A stretch of DNA of 64,000 nt from Geodermatophilus tzadiensis (GCF_003002915.1 NZ_PVTG01000001.1:248001-312000), one strand, 5' to 3'. Positions 33,178 through 43,347 are shown, numbered from the stretch's first letter. Program-made: numbers and translations. Notes: a model not told the origin generated them from the sequence alone.

Positions 33178-35901
33178 GTGCTGTCCGGCAGGCACCCCGA
33201 GCGCGCGGCCATCGCGGCACTGGTGGACGAGGCGCGGGTCGGCCGGGGCGGGGTGCTGGTGCTCACGGGGCAGCCCGGCGTGGGCAAGTCGGCGTTGCTC
33301 GCCGACGCGGTGGCCCGGGCCGACGGCATGACCGTGCTCCGCACCCAGGGCCTCGAGTCGGAGTCCCCGCTGGCGTTCGCCGCGCTGCAGCGCCTGCTGC
33401 GCCCGGTCGTGGCCGGGTGCGTGCACCACCTGCCGCCGCCGCAGGCCCGGGCGCTGCGGGCGGCCTTCGGCGAGGTCGACGACGGCCCCGGCGACCGCTT
33501 CCTCGTCTTCCTGGCGGCGTTGAGCGTGCTCGCCGACGCCGGACAGCACCGCCCGGTGCTCGCCGTCGTCGACGACGCCCACTGGCTCGACGACGCCTCC
33601 GCCGCGGCGCTGCTGTTCGTGGCCCGCCGGCTGCAGGTGGAGCGGGTCGCCCTGCTGTTCGCCGCCCGGGACGCCGACGTGCGGACCTTCGACAGCGGCG
33701 ACCTGCCCCGCCTCTCCCTCGGCGGCATCGACGCCGAGGCGGCCGGTGAGCTGCTCGGCACCCGTGCCGGGGTGTCGGTGCCGGCGGACGTGCGCGACGC
33801 ACTGCTCGCGAGCACCGGGGGCAACCCGCTGGCGCTCGTGGAGCTCGCGGAGGCCCTGACGTCCGAGCAGCTGTCCGGCCTGGTGCGGTTGCCCGCCCGG
33901 CTGCCGCTGACCGAGGGCGTGGAACGCGCGTTCCTCGACCGCTGCCTGCGGCTGCCCGAGCCGGCCCGGACGGTGCTGCTGGTGGCGGCGGCCGACGACT
34001 CCGGCCGGGCGCGGGTCGTGCGGCAGGCGGCCGCCTCCCTCGGAGCCGGGGAGGACGCGCTGCAGGTGGCCGAGCGTTCGGGACTGCTGCAGGTCCGCGA
34101 CGCCGCCGTCGACCTCCGGCACCCACTCGTGCGCTCGGCGGTGTACGGCGCAGCCACCAGCACCGAGCGACGCCGGGCGCACCGGGCGCTCGCGGCCGTG
34201 CTGACCGGTCCCGACGGAGCCGACCGGCGCGCCTGGCACCTCGCGGCCTCCGTCGAGGAGCCGGACGAGGCCGTCGTCGCCGCGCTCGACGCCGCCGCCG
34301 AGCGGGCCCGGGCGCGGGGAGGGCTGGAGGCGGCCGCGGCCGCCTGGGAACGCGCCGCCGAGCTCTCGCCCGCCGGGGACGCCCAGGCCGAGCGGCTCTA
34401 CGCCGCAGCCCGCTCCGCCTGGCTGGCCGCCCAGCCGGCGCGGGCCCGGGCGCTGGTCGACGCCGCCGCGGCCCAGGCCGGGGACCCGCTGCTGCGCGCC
34501 GACGTCCTGCGGCTGCGGGCGCGTGTCGAGTGGAACACCGGCTCGCTGCACACCGGGCAGCGGATGGTGCTCGAGGCCGCCGCCGAGGTCGCTCCCCACG
34601 ACCACCAGCGGGCGCGGGAGATGGCCGTGTTCGCCGTGGCGCTCGCCGCGTTCGGGGCGCGTTCCGGCAGCGCCGTCGACCCCACCGCGCTGGTCCCCGC
34701 GCCGGTGTCGGCAGCACCGCTGCGCGCCCGGTGCTTCTCCGACCTGCTGCACGGCCTCGACGCCGCCGTGCGCGGCGACTGGCCGGCGGCGATGCCGCCG
34801 CTGCAGGAGGCCTTCGCCCTCGCCGAGCACCTGGCCGAGGAGGACCTGGACCTGCTGCCCAACCTGGGCATCGCCGCGGTGTACCTGGGCGACGACGCAC
34901 TGATCCGGCGCTACCACGAGCAGCTGCTGGCCCGGGCCCGGAGCACCGGCGCGGTGCTGATGACCCTCTACTCGCTGGCCCGGCTCGGGTTCGCCGACCT
35001 GACCGGCGGGCGGTGGACCACTGCCCGCGCCGCGGCCGCCGAGGCGCTGTCGCTGGCGGAGCAGTCCGGGCACCGCGGGTTGGCCGCCCTCCCGACGGCG
35101 TGGCTGGCGCTGCTGGCCGCTCTGCGGGGTGAGGACACGGTCGACGAGCACCTCGCCGACGTGGAGCAGATCTGCGCCGAGCACCCGCTCGGCATCCTGG
35201 CCGAGGTGGTCCCCGACGTCCTGCGCTGGGCCCGCGGCGTCCGCGACGCCGCCGAGCCCGCCGGCGCGCTGCACCAGCTGGAGCAGATCCGCCACCCGAT
35301 CACCCGTCGGCTGGCCGCCACCGACCGCATCGAGGCCGCCGTGCGGGCCGGCCGGCCGGACCTGGCGTCCGCCTGGGTGGAGGAGCTGGCCGGTTTCGCC
35401 GAGGCGACCGGCTCGGGCTGGGCGCAGGCCGTGGCCGCGCACGGCCGGGCGCTGCTCAGCGACGGACCGGAGGCCGAGCGCCACTTCGACCAGGCCCTCG
35501 CCGCGCACGCCGGGACCGGACGCCCACCCGACCGAGCCCGCACCCAGCTGGCCTACGGCGCCTTCCTGCGCCGCGCCCGTCGCCGGGTCGACGCCCGTCC
35601 CCACCTGCGCGCCGCCCTGGAGACCCTCGAGGACCTCGGCGCGCACCGGTGGGCCGACCGCGCCCGGCAGGAGCTGCGGGCGTCCGGGGAGACGACCCGC
35701 CGCCGCGACGTCTCCACCGTGGTGGACCTCACCCCGCAGGAACTGCAGGTGGCCCTCCTGGTGAGGCAGGGCCTGGCCAACCGGGACGTCGCCGCTCAGC
35801 TGTACGTCAGCCCCCGCACCGTCGACTTCCACCTGCGCAACGTGTTCGCCAAGCTCGGGGTCAGCAGTCGCACCGCACTGGCCGCCCACCCGCTGGACTG
35901 A
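33178..35901 (+). CDS. Large ATP-binding LuxR-family (LAL) transcriptional regulator 1
   Basis: The 907-residue regulator combines an N-terminal AAA/STAND-type ATPase, a long helical repeat region and a C-terminal LuxR DNA-binding domain. Walker A is GQPGVGKS (31-38), Walker B is AVVDDAHWLDDAS, and the GNPLALVELAEAL sensor motif is present. The last 65 residues give LTPQELQVALLVRQGLANRDVAAQLYVS and PRTVDFHLRNVFAKLGV. The GTG start has a leaderless -10 box. A close paralogue follows 60 bases downstream. The inducer and targets are unknown. The divergent MFS pump and the downstream flavoprotein are candidate targets by position only. Confidence 0.93.
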   Translation: MLSGRHPERAAIAALVDEARVGRGGVLVLTGQPGVGKSALLADAVARADGMTVLRTQGLESESPLAFAALQRLLRPVVAGCVHHLPPPQARALRAAFGEVDDGPGDRFLVFLAALSVLADAGQHRPVLAVVDDAHWLDDASAAALLFVARRLQVERVALLFAARDADVRTFDSGDLPRLSLGGIDAEAAGELLGTRAGVSVPADVRDALLASTGGNPLALVELAEALTSEQLSGLVRLPARLPLTEGVERAFLDRCLRLPEPARTVLLVAAADDSGRARVVRQAAASLGAGEDALQVAERSGLLQVRDAAVDLRHPLVRSAVYGAATSTERRRAHRALAAVLTGPDGADRRAWHLAASVEEPDEAVVAALDAAAERARARGGLEAAAAAWERAAELSPAGDAQAERLYAAARSAWLAAQPARARALVDAAAAQAGDPLLRADVLRLRARVEWNTGSLHTGQRMVLEAAAEVAPHDHQRAREMAVFAVALAAFGARSGSAVDPTALVPAPVSAAPLRARCFSDLLHGLDAAVRGDWPAAMPPLQEAFALAEHLAEEDLDLLPNLGIAAVYLGDDALIRRYHEQLLARARSTGAVLMTLYSLARLGFADLTGGRWTTARAAAAEALSLAEQSGHRGLAALPTAWLALLAALRGEDTVDEHLADVEQICAEHPLGILAEVVPDVLRWARGVRDAAEPAGALHQLEQIRHPITRRLAATDRIEAAVRAGRPDLASAWVEELAGFAEATGSGWAQAVAAHGRALLSDGPEAERHFDQALAAHAGTGRPPDRARTQLAYGAFLRRARRRVDARPHLRAALETLEDLGAHRWADRARQELRASGETTRRRDVSTVVDLTPQELQVALLVRQGLANRDVAAQLYVSPRTVDFHLRNVFAKLGVSSRTALAAHPLD

Positions 35902-35948
35902 CTCCCGTGTCGGCCGCCGGGACCCGCCCGGTGGTCCCGCCGCCGTCG

Positions 35949-35954
35949 TACGGT
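35949..35954 (+). promoter_or_regulatory. Probable -10 box of a leaderless promoter, second LAL gene
   Basis: TACGGT lies seven bases before the GTG at 35962, so the second regulator can be expressed independently of the first. Confidence 0.6.
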
Positions 35955-35961
35955 CGGCGCC

Positions 35962-38676
35962 GTGCTGGCCGGACGGGACGCCGAACGCGCGCGGATCGCC
36001 GCCCTGCTCGACGGCGCGCGCGGCGGGACCGGAGGTGCGCTGGTCGTCCGCGGCGTCGCCGGAGCCGGGAAGTCGACGGTGCTGACCGAGGCGGTGGACG
36101 CCGCGGCGGACATGCGGGTGCTGCGCACGTCGGGTGTGGAGTCGGAGTCGCCGCTGGCCTTCGCCGCGCTGCAGCGGCTGCTGTGGCCGGTGCGGTCCCT
36201 CCTCGCCGGGCTGCCCGCGCCGCAGCAGGCCGCGCTCGGTGCCGCCCTCGGCGAGGCCGCCGGTGAGGGGGAGCGCTTCCTGGCCTTCCTCGGCACGCTG
36301 AGCCTGCTCGCCGACGCCGCCGAGGACTCCCCCGTGCTGGCCGTCGTCGACGACGCGCACTGGCTGGACGACGCCTCGGCCGCGGCGCTGCTGTTCGTCG
36401 CACGGCGGCTGCAGGCCGAGCGGGTGGCCCTGCTCTTCGCCGCGCGCGACGGCGACGCCCTCCGCTTCGACGCGCCCGACCTGCCGGCCGTCGTCCTCGG
36501 CGGCCTGACCGGGGCGGACGCCGAGGTGGTGCTGGCCGCGCGGGCCGGCGGCGCCGTCGACCCCGCGGTGCGCGACCAGCTGGTCGAGGCCACCGGTGGC
36601 AACCCGCTGGCGCTGGGAGAGCTGTCCGAGGTGCTGACCGCCGATCAGCTGGCCGGCCGGGCGCCGCTGCCGACGCCGCTGCCGCTGACCGGCGGGGTGG
36701 AGCGCGCCTTCCTGGACCGCTACCGCCGTCTGGGCGAGGCGGCGCGGCGGTTCCTGCTGGTGGCCGCGGCCGACGACACCGCCCGGTCGGCCGTGGTCCG
36801 GGCCGCCGCGGAGCACCTCGGGGTCGGCGACGACGCCCTCGACGAGGCCGAGCGCGCCGGTCTGCTGCGCGTCGACGGGAGCGTCGTGTCCCTCTACCAC
36901 CCGCTGGTGCGCTCGGCGGTCTACCGCGCGGCCACGAGCGCGCAGCGCCGGGCCACCCACCGCGCGCTCGCCGAGGTGTCGGGCGCCGACCCGGACCGGC
37001 GGGCGTGGCACCTGGCCGCCGCGGCCGACCGGCCCGACGACACGGTCGTCGCCGCACTCGACGCCGTGGCGGAACGGGCGGCCGGCCGTGGCGGGCACGA
37101 GGCGGCCGCGGCGGCGTGGGCGCGCGCGGCCGAGCTCACCGCGGGCGGGGAGGCGCGCGGGCGCCGGCTGTACCTGGCCGCGGCGTCCCAGTGGCTCGGC
37201 GCCCACCCGGCACGGGCGGTCGCGCTCGCCGCGGCCGCGGCCGCCGACGTGAGCGACCCCCGGACACGTGCCCAGCTGCTGGTGCTGCGGGGGCAGGTCG
37301 AGTCGCACACCCGGTCCCTCGACGACGGCTTCGACCTGGTCCTGCAGGCGACGGAGGTCGCCGCCGGTGTCGACCCGGCGATGGCGTCCTCGCTGGCCAT
37401 GGTCGCGGCGGCGTTCTCCGCGTTCGGCGCGCGGTCGCCGCGGCGTCTCGACCCGTCGGCACTGGTCCCCTCGCCGGCCCTGGAGGCCCCGGCCGCCGTG
37501 CGCACCGCCTCCGCCCTGCAACGGGGTTTCTCGGCGGTGGCCCGGCGGGAGTGGGCCGTGGCGGCGGAGTGCTTCGCGGACGCGTTCGCCGTGGCCGACG
37601 ACGAGCCGGCCGAGGACCAGCACGCGCTGCAACCCAACCTGGGCCTGGCCGCGATCCTGATCGGCGACGACGAGCGGGGGCTGCGGCTCCACGCGCAGCA
37701 CCTGACCACGGCACGCCGTGCCGGAGCCCTCAACTGGGTCGAGCACGCGCTGACCCGGGGCGTGCTCCCCCAGGTCGCGACCGGGGCCTGGACGCAGGCG
37801 GCCGCTGCTGCGGCGGAGGCACTGCCGCTGGCCGCCAGCACCGGCCACGCGGCCATGACCGCCCTGCCCACCGTCGAGCTGGCCCTGCTGGCCGCCCTGC
37901 GCGGGGACGCCGCGGCGGAGGAGCACCTGGCCCACGCGGCCGCCGTCCGGCAGGCGCACCCGGCCGGGGTCACCGACACCCTCGTCCTCGACCTGCTGCA
38001 CTGGGCCAGGGGACTGCACGCCGCCCGGCAGCCGGCGACCGCTCTGCACCACCTCGAGCAGATCGGCGCCCCCTGGGTGCGCCGGCTCGCGGCGATCGAC
38101 GCCCTGGAGACCGCGGTCCGGGCCGACCGCGCGGACGTGGCCCGCGCGTGGCTGGCGGAGCTCACCGCGTTCGCCGCCGGCACCGGCGCCCCCGCCGCGG
38201 TCGCCGTCGTCGAGCACGGGCACGCCCTGCTCGCCGGGGGGGACCGCGCGGAGGAGCACTTCCGCCGCGCCCTCGCCGTGCACGCCTCCTCCCCGCGCCT
38301 GCCCGACCGCGCCCGCACCGAGCTCGCGTTCGGCGAGCACCTGCGCCGCGCCCGGCGCCGGGTCGACGCCCGCGAGCACCTGCGCACCGCCCTGGCGCTG
38401 TTCGAGGAGCTGGGCGCCACCCCGTGGGCCGAGCGGGCCGCTCAGGAACTGCGCGCCTCCGGGGAGACCGCCCGGCGCCGCGACGTCTCCACCGCCACCG
38501 AGCTGACCCCGCAGGAGCGCCAGGTGACCGCCCTCGTCCGGCAGGGCCTGTCCAACCGCGACGTCGCAGCCCAGCTGTTCGTCAGCCCGCGCACCGTCGA
38601 CTTCCACCTGCGGAACGTCTTCACCAAGCTCGGGGTGGCCTCCCGCGCGGAGCTCACCGCCCTCCCCCTGAGCTGA
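35962..38676 (+). CDS. Large ATP-binding LuxR-family (LAL) transcriptional regulator 2
   Basis: The 904-residue paralogue of the preceding gene has the same architecture: Walker A GVAGAGKS (31-38), AVVDDAHWLDDAS, GNPLALGELSEVL, a long helical mid-section, and a C-terminal LuxR domain (LTPQERQVTALVRQGLSNRDV, PRTVDFHLRNVFTKLGVAS). The two recognition helices are nearly identical, so both may bind the same sites, whereas the mid-sections differ more, suggesting distinct signals. It has its own leaderless promoter. It arose by tandem duplication within the family. Targets are not known. Confidence 0.93.
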   Translation: MLAGRDAERARIAALLDGARGGTGGALVVRGVAGAGKSTVLTEAVDAAADMRVLRTSGVESESPLAFAALQRLLWPVRSLLAGLPAPQQAALGAALGEAAGEGERFLAFLGTLSLLADAAEDSPVLAVVDDAHWLDDASAAALLFVARRLQAERVALLFAARDGDALRFDAPDLPAVVLGGLTGADAEVVLAARAGGAVDPAVRDQLVEATGGNPLALGELSEVLTADQLAGRAPLPTPLPLTGGVERAFLDRYRRLGEAARRFLLVAAADDTARSAVVRAAAEHLGVGDDALDEAERAGLLRVDGSVVSLYHPLVRSAVYRAATSAQRRATHRALAEVSGADPDRRAWHLAAAADRPDDTVVAALDAVAERAAGRGGHEAAAAAWARAAELTAGGEARGRRLYLAAASQWLGAHPARAVALAAAAAADVSDPRTRAQLLVLRGQVESHTRSLDDGFDLVLQATEVAAGVDPAMASSLAMVAAAFSAFGARSPRRLDPSALVPSPALEAPAAVRTASALQRGFSAVARREWAVAAECFADAFAVADDEPAEDQHALQPNLGLAAILIGDDERGLRLHAQHLTTARRAGALNWVEHALTRGVLPQVATGAWTQAAAAAAEALPLAASTGHAAMTALPTVELALLAALRGDAAAEEHLAHAAAVRQAHPAGVTDTLVLDLLHWARGLHAARQPATALHHLEQIGAPWVRRLAAIDALETAVRADRADVARAWLAELTAFAAGTGAPAAVAVVEHGHALLAGGDRAEEHFRRALAVHASSPRLPDRARTELAFGEHLRRARRRVDAREHLRTALALFEELGATPWAERAAQELRASGETARRRDVSTATELTPQERQVTALVRQGLSNRDVAAQLFVSPRTVDFHLRNVFTKLGVASRAELTALPLS

Positions 38677-38859
38677 CGCACCGCTGCCGGACGGCCCGGG
38701 GACACGTGCCCGCGGCCGACCCGGCGGTTCTGCCGGTGTGACGCCTCCGGCCCGTTCCTAGCGTCCGACGCGGACCCGGCGCGGCGAAGGGACCCTCGGG
38801 ACCGGCACCACCCGTCCGCCTCCACCGCCGCCCACCGCCGTTCCCCGACAGGAGCCGTC

Positions 38860-39984
<1,125 letters not shown>

Positions 39985-40034
39985 CGCCTCTCCGCGCTCC
40001 CGACCTCGGCCCCGTTCCGCCGGAGGAGGCACCG

Positions 40035-40517
40035 GTGCCCACCTCGACCCTCGCACCGGGCTCCGACCCTGGCACCGGCGCCCCGCCGGTCCCGGCGGCC
40101 GGTGCCTCCGCGGCGGTCCGCACGTTCCTCCTCCGCTACGTCGCCACGCTGGTGCCGCTGCTGACCGCTCTGACCGCGCTCGACCTCGGGTGGGAGCTGC
40201 TCGGCGGCGGTTCGTGGCCGGCCGCCGCAGCCGTCGTCACCGGCTGGACGCCGGCCGTCGCCGCCTGGGTGCGCCGCTGCGGCTGGCCGGCCGGCGTCGT
40301 CCTCGCGGCCGGCGCAGCCCCGGCCGCCGTGCTCGCGCCACCGGCCGCGCTGGGCTGGCTGTCCCCGACCGGACTGGTGCTCTGGGGACCGGTGAGCACG
40401 GTGCTGGCCGGGGCGCTGGCGATGGCCGGCTCGTCACCCGCACTCGCACCCGCGGGCCCGCGGCCGGTCGAGCCGTCCCCCTCGACCCGACCACCTCGAC
40501 CGAGGAGTCCTCGATGA
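40035..40517 (+). CDS. Hypothetical small membrane protein
   Basis: The 160-residue product is not recognised. A Pro/Thr/Gly-rich N-terminus of about 30 residues is followed by about four hydrophobic segments (LLRYVATLVPLLTALTALDLG; PAAAAVVTGWTPAVAAWV; GVVLAAGAAPAAVLAP; LVLWGPVSTVLAGALAMAG) and a Pro-rich tail. The GTG at 40035 is chosen because GGAGGAGG sits four bases upstream; a GTG at 39981, overlapping the flavoprotein stop, is possible. The stop overlaps the next gene (ATGA). Some members of such pairs accompany LAL-type regulators, but I would not assign a role. Confidence 0.6.
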   Translation: MPTSTLAPGSDPGTGAPPVPAAGASAAVRTFLLRYVATLVPLLTALTALDLGWELLGGGSWPAAAAVVTGWTPAVAAWVRRCGWPAGVVLAAGAAPAAVLAPPAALGWLSPTGLVLWGPVSTVLAGALAMAGSSPALAPAGPRPVEPSPSTRPPRPRSPR

Positions 40518-40942
40518 CCGCACACCGCACCTCCCGCGCACTGCGCACACCGGTGGCGTGGGGCGTCGTCCTCGGGGTCCTGCAGGCCGCCTCCCCGGTG
40601 GCCTTCCCCTGGCTGGACGCCGCGACCGTCTACGCCCTGGGGCTCGCCCTCATCGCCGCGGTCTACGTCGGCTTCGCCGTGGCCGACGGGCGCCGGCACG
40701 TCCTGGTCGTCGAGACCGCCGTGGCGGCCCTGTTCGTGGTGGTCGCCGCGGCGGGGGCGCCCGGCTCGACCTGGCTGCTCGTCGCCGGCCTGGCCGGCCA
40801 CGGCGTCAAGGACGCCTGGCAGCACCGCACCGGCTTCGTCCGCGGGACCCGGTGGTGGCCACCGTTCTGCGCCACGGTCGACTGGGTCGCAGCCGGGCTG
40901 ATCGCCCTCGCGATCGGCACCGGCTCCCCCGTCGCGTCCTGA
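40514..40942 (+). CDS. Hypothetical four-helix membrane protein
   Basis: The 142-residue protein has four hydrophobic segments and a conserved-looking charged loop HGVKDAWQHRTGFVRGTRWWPPFCATVDW between helices 3 and 4. I recall similar short proteins as a common uncharacterised actinobacterial family without a known function. The ATG overlaps the preceding stop and has GAGGAG upstream. It is probably the last gene of the flavoprotein - membrane protein - membrane protein unit and ends 109 bases before a truncated regulator on the opposite strand. Confidence 0.7.
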   Translation: MTAHRTSRALRTPVAWGVVLGVLQAASPVAFPWLDAATVYALGLALIAAVYVGFAVADGRRHVLVVETAVAALFVVVAAAGAPGSTWLLVAGLAGHGVKDAWQHRTGFVRGTRWWPPFCATVDWVAAGLIALAIGTGSPVAS

Positions 40943-41051
40943 GCCGACCCGACACCACCCGCCGTGTCCGCGACGGCGGCGCCCCACCGCAGGAGCTGGC
41001 GGGCGACGACCGTCCGCCGGACCTGGCCGGTGCCCCCGTGGACCGGGGTGG

Positions 41052-41291
41052 TCACGGCCGCTCGGTCACCGGGGTGGCCGCGTCGTCGACGGTCGGAGCC
41101 GCGTGGGTCGCCGCCCAGCTGGCGAGCAGCCTGAGTGCGTCGTCGGAGGGCGTGCCGGGCTCGGCGGTGTAGAGGGTCGTGCGCAGGTCCGCGGCGTCCT
41201 CGGCCGGCAGGTCGAAGGTGGGGTAGCCCAGCTCGAGGGAGCCCACCACGGGGTGGTGGAACCGCTTGACGCCGTTGTGGTGGATGCGGAC
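41052..41291 (-). pseudogene. 3' fragment of an MmyB-type XRE-family regulator gene
   Basis: About 79 codons remain. The sequence VRIHHNGVKRFHHPVVG, LELGYPTFDLPAEDA and LYTAEPGTPSDDALRLLASWAA is the C-terminus of the MmyB ligand-binding domain that follows an N-terminal helix-turn-helix in full-length regulators of about 270-290 residues. Homology stops at the Val codon at 41289-41291. Upstream DNA is the 5' edge of an alcohol dehydrogenase fragment on the other strand. With no HTH domain and no start region it cannot be functional as a regulator. Identification rests on family recall; confidence is good but not checked by search. Confidence 0.75.
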
Positions 41292-41294
41292 GCC

Positions 41295-41561
41295 GTGGAC
41301 GGCGCGCTGGTCAACGTCGGCGCGCCCGCCGACCCGCTGAGCGTCACCGCCGTGTCGCTCATCGGCGGACGGCGGACCTCCGCCGGCTCGATGATCGGCG
41401 GAATCGCCGCAACCCAGGAGATGCTCGACTTCTGCGCCGAGCGCGGCATCGGCGCCGAGGTGGCGGTCATCCCCGCCGACCGGGTCGACGAGGCCCACGA
41501 GCGGGTCCTGGCCTCCGACGTCCGCTACCGGTTCGTCATCGACACCGCCACCCTGCGGTGA
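41295..41561 (+). pseudogene. 3' fragment of a zinc-dependent alcohol dehydrogenase gene (CAD-like)
   Basis: About 88 codons remain. ALVNVGAPADPLSV, RRTSAGSMIGGIAATQEMLDFCAE, IPADRVDEAHERVLASDVRYRFVID and the terminal TATLR match the C-terminal end of the cinnamyl-alcohol-dehydrogenase family of the MDR superfamily. The N-terminal catalytic zinc site and the cofactor-binding motif are missing. The homology starts at about 41295, four bases from where the MmyB fragment ends. The two fragments are divergent, with their 5' ends facing each other. The open frame shows no internal stop, so truncation may be recent. Confidence 0.75.
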
Positions 41562-41578
41562 CCTCGGACCGGTTGGCC

Positions 41579-41622
41579 CGCCCGGAGGGGACGGCGACCC
41601 CGGCCGTCGTCCCCTCCGGGCG
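41579..41622. terminator. Hairpin terminator between the ADH remnant and the acyl-CoA dehydrogenase
   Basis: A perfect 15-bp stem (41579-41593 with 41608-41622) has a 14-base loop and sits 9 bases before the acyl-CoA dehydrogenase stop on the other strand. It can terminate both convergent transcripts. Confidence 0.75.
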
Positions 41623-41631
41623 GCGGCTCCC

Positions 41632-42801
41632 CTACCGCAGGAGACTCCGTGCGATCACCATGCGCTGGATCTGGTTGGTGCCCTCGTAGATCTGGGTGAT
41701 CTTGGCGTCGCGCATCATGCGCTCGACCGGGAAGTCCTGCGTGTAGCCGGCGCCGCCGAAGAGCTGGACGGCGTCGGTGGTGACCTTCATGGCGACGTCG
41801 GAGGCGAAGGCCTTGGCCGCCGCGCAGAGCCGGCCGAGGTCGGGGTCCACCTTGCCGCCGGAGTTGCCCGTCTCGCCGCGGGCGGCGGCGACGTAGACGA
41901 GGTGCCGAGCGGCCTCGATCTGCATGGCCATGTCGGCGAGCATGAACTGGACGCCCTGGAAGTCGCTGACCGCCTGGCCGAACTGCTTCCGCTCGCGGGT
42001 GTACTCCACGGCGGCGTCCAGGGCGCCCTGTGCGATGCCGACGGCCTGAGCGCCGATGGTCGGGCGGGTGAAGTCCAGCGTGCGCAGCGCGGTCTTGAAG
42101 CCGGTGCCCTCGGCCCCGATGATCCGGTCGGCCGGGATGGTGCAGTCGGTGAAGTAGAGCTCGCAGGTGGGCGAGCCCTTGATGCCCATCTTCCGCTCCT
42201 TGGGACCCACGGTGAAGCCGGGGTCGTCGCGGTGGACGACGAACGCGGAGATGCCGCTGGCCCGCTTCTCCGGGTCGGTGACGGCCATGACCGTGTACCA
42301 CTCCGAGACGCCGGAGTTGGTGATCCAGGCCTTGGTGCCGTTGAGCACCCAGGTGTCGCCGTCGCGGCGGGCGCGGGTCCTCATCGCGGCGGCGTCGGAG
42401 CCGGCCTCCCGCTCGGACAGGCCGTAGCTGATCATCGCGTCGCCGCGGGCGATCGAGGGCAGCACCGCCTGCTTGAGCTCCTCCGACGCCGACAGGATGA
42501 TCGGCATCGAGCCCAGCTTGTTGACCGCCGGGATGAGCGACGCGGACACGTCGACCCGGGCGACCTCCTCGATCACGATGCAGGTGGCGACCGCGTCGGC
42601 AGCCTCACCGCCGTAGGCCTCGGGGATGTGCGTGGCGTGGAAGCCGGCCGCGGTCAGCGCCTTCTGCGCCTCGATCGGGTAGCGGGACTCCGCGTCGACC
42701 TCGGCCGCGTACGGCGCGATCTCCCGCTCGGCGATGTCCCGGACGGCGGCCCGGATCGCGTCGTGCTCGTCGGTCAGCTGGTAGAGCCCGCTCGTACTCA
42801 C
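41632..42801 (-). CDS. fadE25: Acyl-CoA dehydrogenase (FadE25-like)
   Basis: The 389-residue FAD enzyme catalyses the first step of fatty or branched acyl-CoA beta-oxidation. YGLSEREAGSDAAA (residue about 125-138) contacts flavin and substrate, KAWITNSGVSEWYTVMA is canonical, and IYEGTNQIQ gives the catalytic base Glu373. Rv3274c (FadE25) also has 389 residues and also lies next to purE/purK. The GTG at 42801 has a -10-like TAGCAT six bases upstream that overlaps the purE stop codon, so it is probably transcribed both from its own leaderless promoter and by readthrough. The substrate chain length cannot be told. Confidence 0.93.
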   Translation of the reverse strand: MSTSGLYQLTDEHDAIRAAVRDIAEREIAPYAAEVDAESRYPIEAQKALTAAGFHATHIPEAYGGEAADAVATCIVIEEVARVDVSASLIPAVNKLGSMPIILSASEELKQAVLPSIARGDAMISYGLSEREAGSDAAAMRTRARRDGDTWVLNGTKAWITNSGVSEWYTVMAVTDPEKRASGISAFVVHRDDPGFTVGPKERKMGIKGSPTCELYFTDCTIPADRIIGAEGTGFKTALRTLDFTRPTIGAQAVGIAQGALDAAVEYTRERKQFGQAVSDFQGVQFMLADMAMQIEAARHLVYVAAARGETGNSGGKVDPDLGRLCAAAKAFASDVAMKVTTDAVQLFGGAGYTQDFPVERMMRDAKITQIYEGTNQIQRMVIARSLLR

Positions 42802-42807
42802 GAGTAG

Positions 42808-42813
42808 ATGCTA
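42808..42813 (-). promoter_or_regulatory. Probable -10 box of a leaderless promoter, acyl-CoA dehydrogenase
   Basis: TAGCAT on the minus strand ends six bases before the GTG at 42801. Its first three bases are the purE stop codon TAG. Confidence 0.6.
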
Positions 42814-43347
42814 GGACGTCCCAGCACTTGAGCGGGAGGCGTCCTCACCCTCGGCGAGGCGGGCCCGCAGGGCGGCGTCACGGGCGACGACGGTGTCGGC
42901 GAGGTCGGCCTGGAACCGCTCGACGGCGGCCCGCAGCTCCGGGTCGGCGGCGGCGAGGACGCGGACGGCGAGCAGCCCGGCGTTGCGGCCGCCGCCGATC
43001 GACACCGTGGCCACCGGGACGCCGGCGGGCATCTGCACGATCGACAGCAGGCTGTCGAGGCCGTCGAGCCGGTCGAGCGATCGGGGCACCCCGATCACCG
43101 GCAGCGACGTCGCGGCGGCGAGCATGCCCGGCAGGTGCGCCGCTCCCCCGGCGCCGGCCACGAGCACCCGCAGCCCCCGCCCGGCCGCCGCGGTGGCGTA
43201 GTCGAGCATCCGCTGCGGCGTGCGGTGCGCGGAGAGGACGTGCACCTCGTACGGGACGCCGAACTCGGCCAGCGCCTGGGCGGCGGGCTCCATCGTCGGC
43301 CAGTCCGAGTCGCTGCCCATGACGATGCCGACGACGGGCTGGTCCAC
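42811..43347 (-). CDS. purE: N5-carboxyaminoimidazole ribonucleotide mutase
   Basis: The 178-residue class I PurE converts N5-CAIR to CAIR in purine synthesis. [13 protein letters not shown] (the SDSD motif with Asp and Ser), SAHRTPQRM with the active-site His, and [13 protein letters not shown] are all present. The GTG start follows the purK stop directly with no gap, and GAGGAG of the ribosome site lies inside the end of purK, so the two are translationally coupled. Length is close to Rv3275c. The C-terminal 20 residues are a poorly conserved acidic and serine-rich tail. Confidence 0.97.
   Translation of the reverse strand: MDQPVVGIVMGSDSDWPTMEPAAQALAEFGVPYEVHVLSAHRTPQRMLDYATAAAGRGLRVLVAGAGGAAHLPGMLAAATSLPVIGVPRSLDRLDGLDSLLSIVQMPAGVPVATVSIGGGRNAGLLAVRVLAAADPELRAAVERFQADLADTVVARDAALRARLAEGEDASRSSAGTS

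Noticed and set aside
32869-38607. A 1,912-codon open frame on the minus strand opposite the two LAL regulators
   Set aside because: Its translation is a Gly/Arg/Gln/Val-rich antisense shadow of two clearly coding plus-strand genes with strong domain motifs. In very GC-rich DNA long antisense frames are expected.
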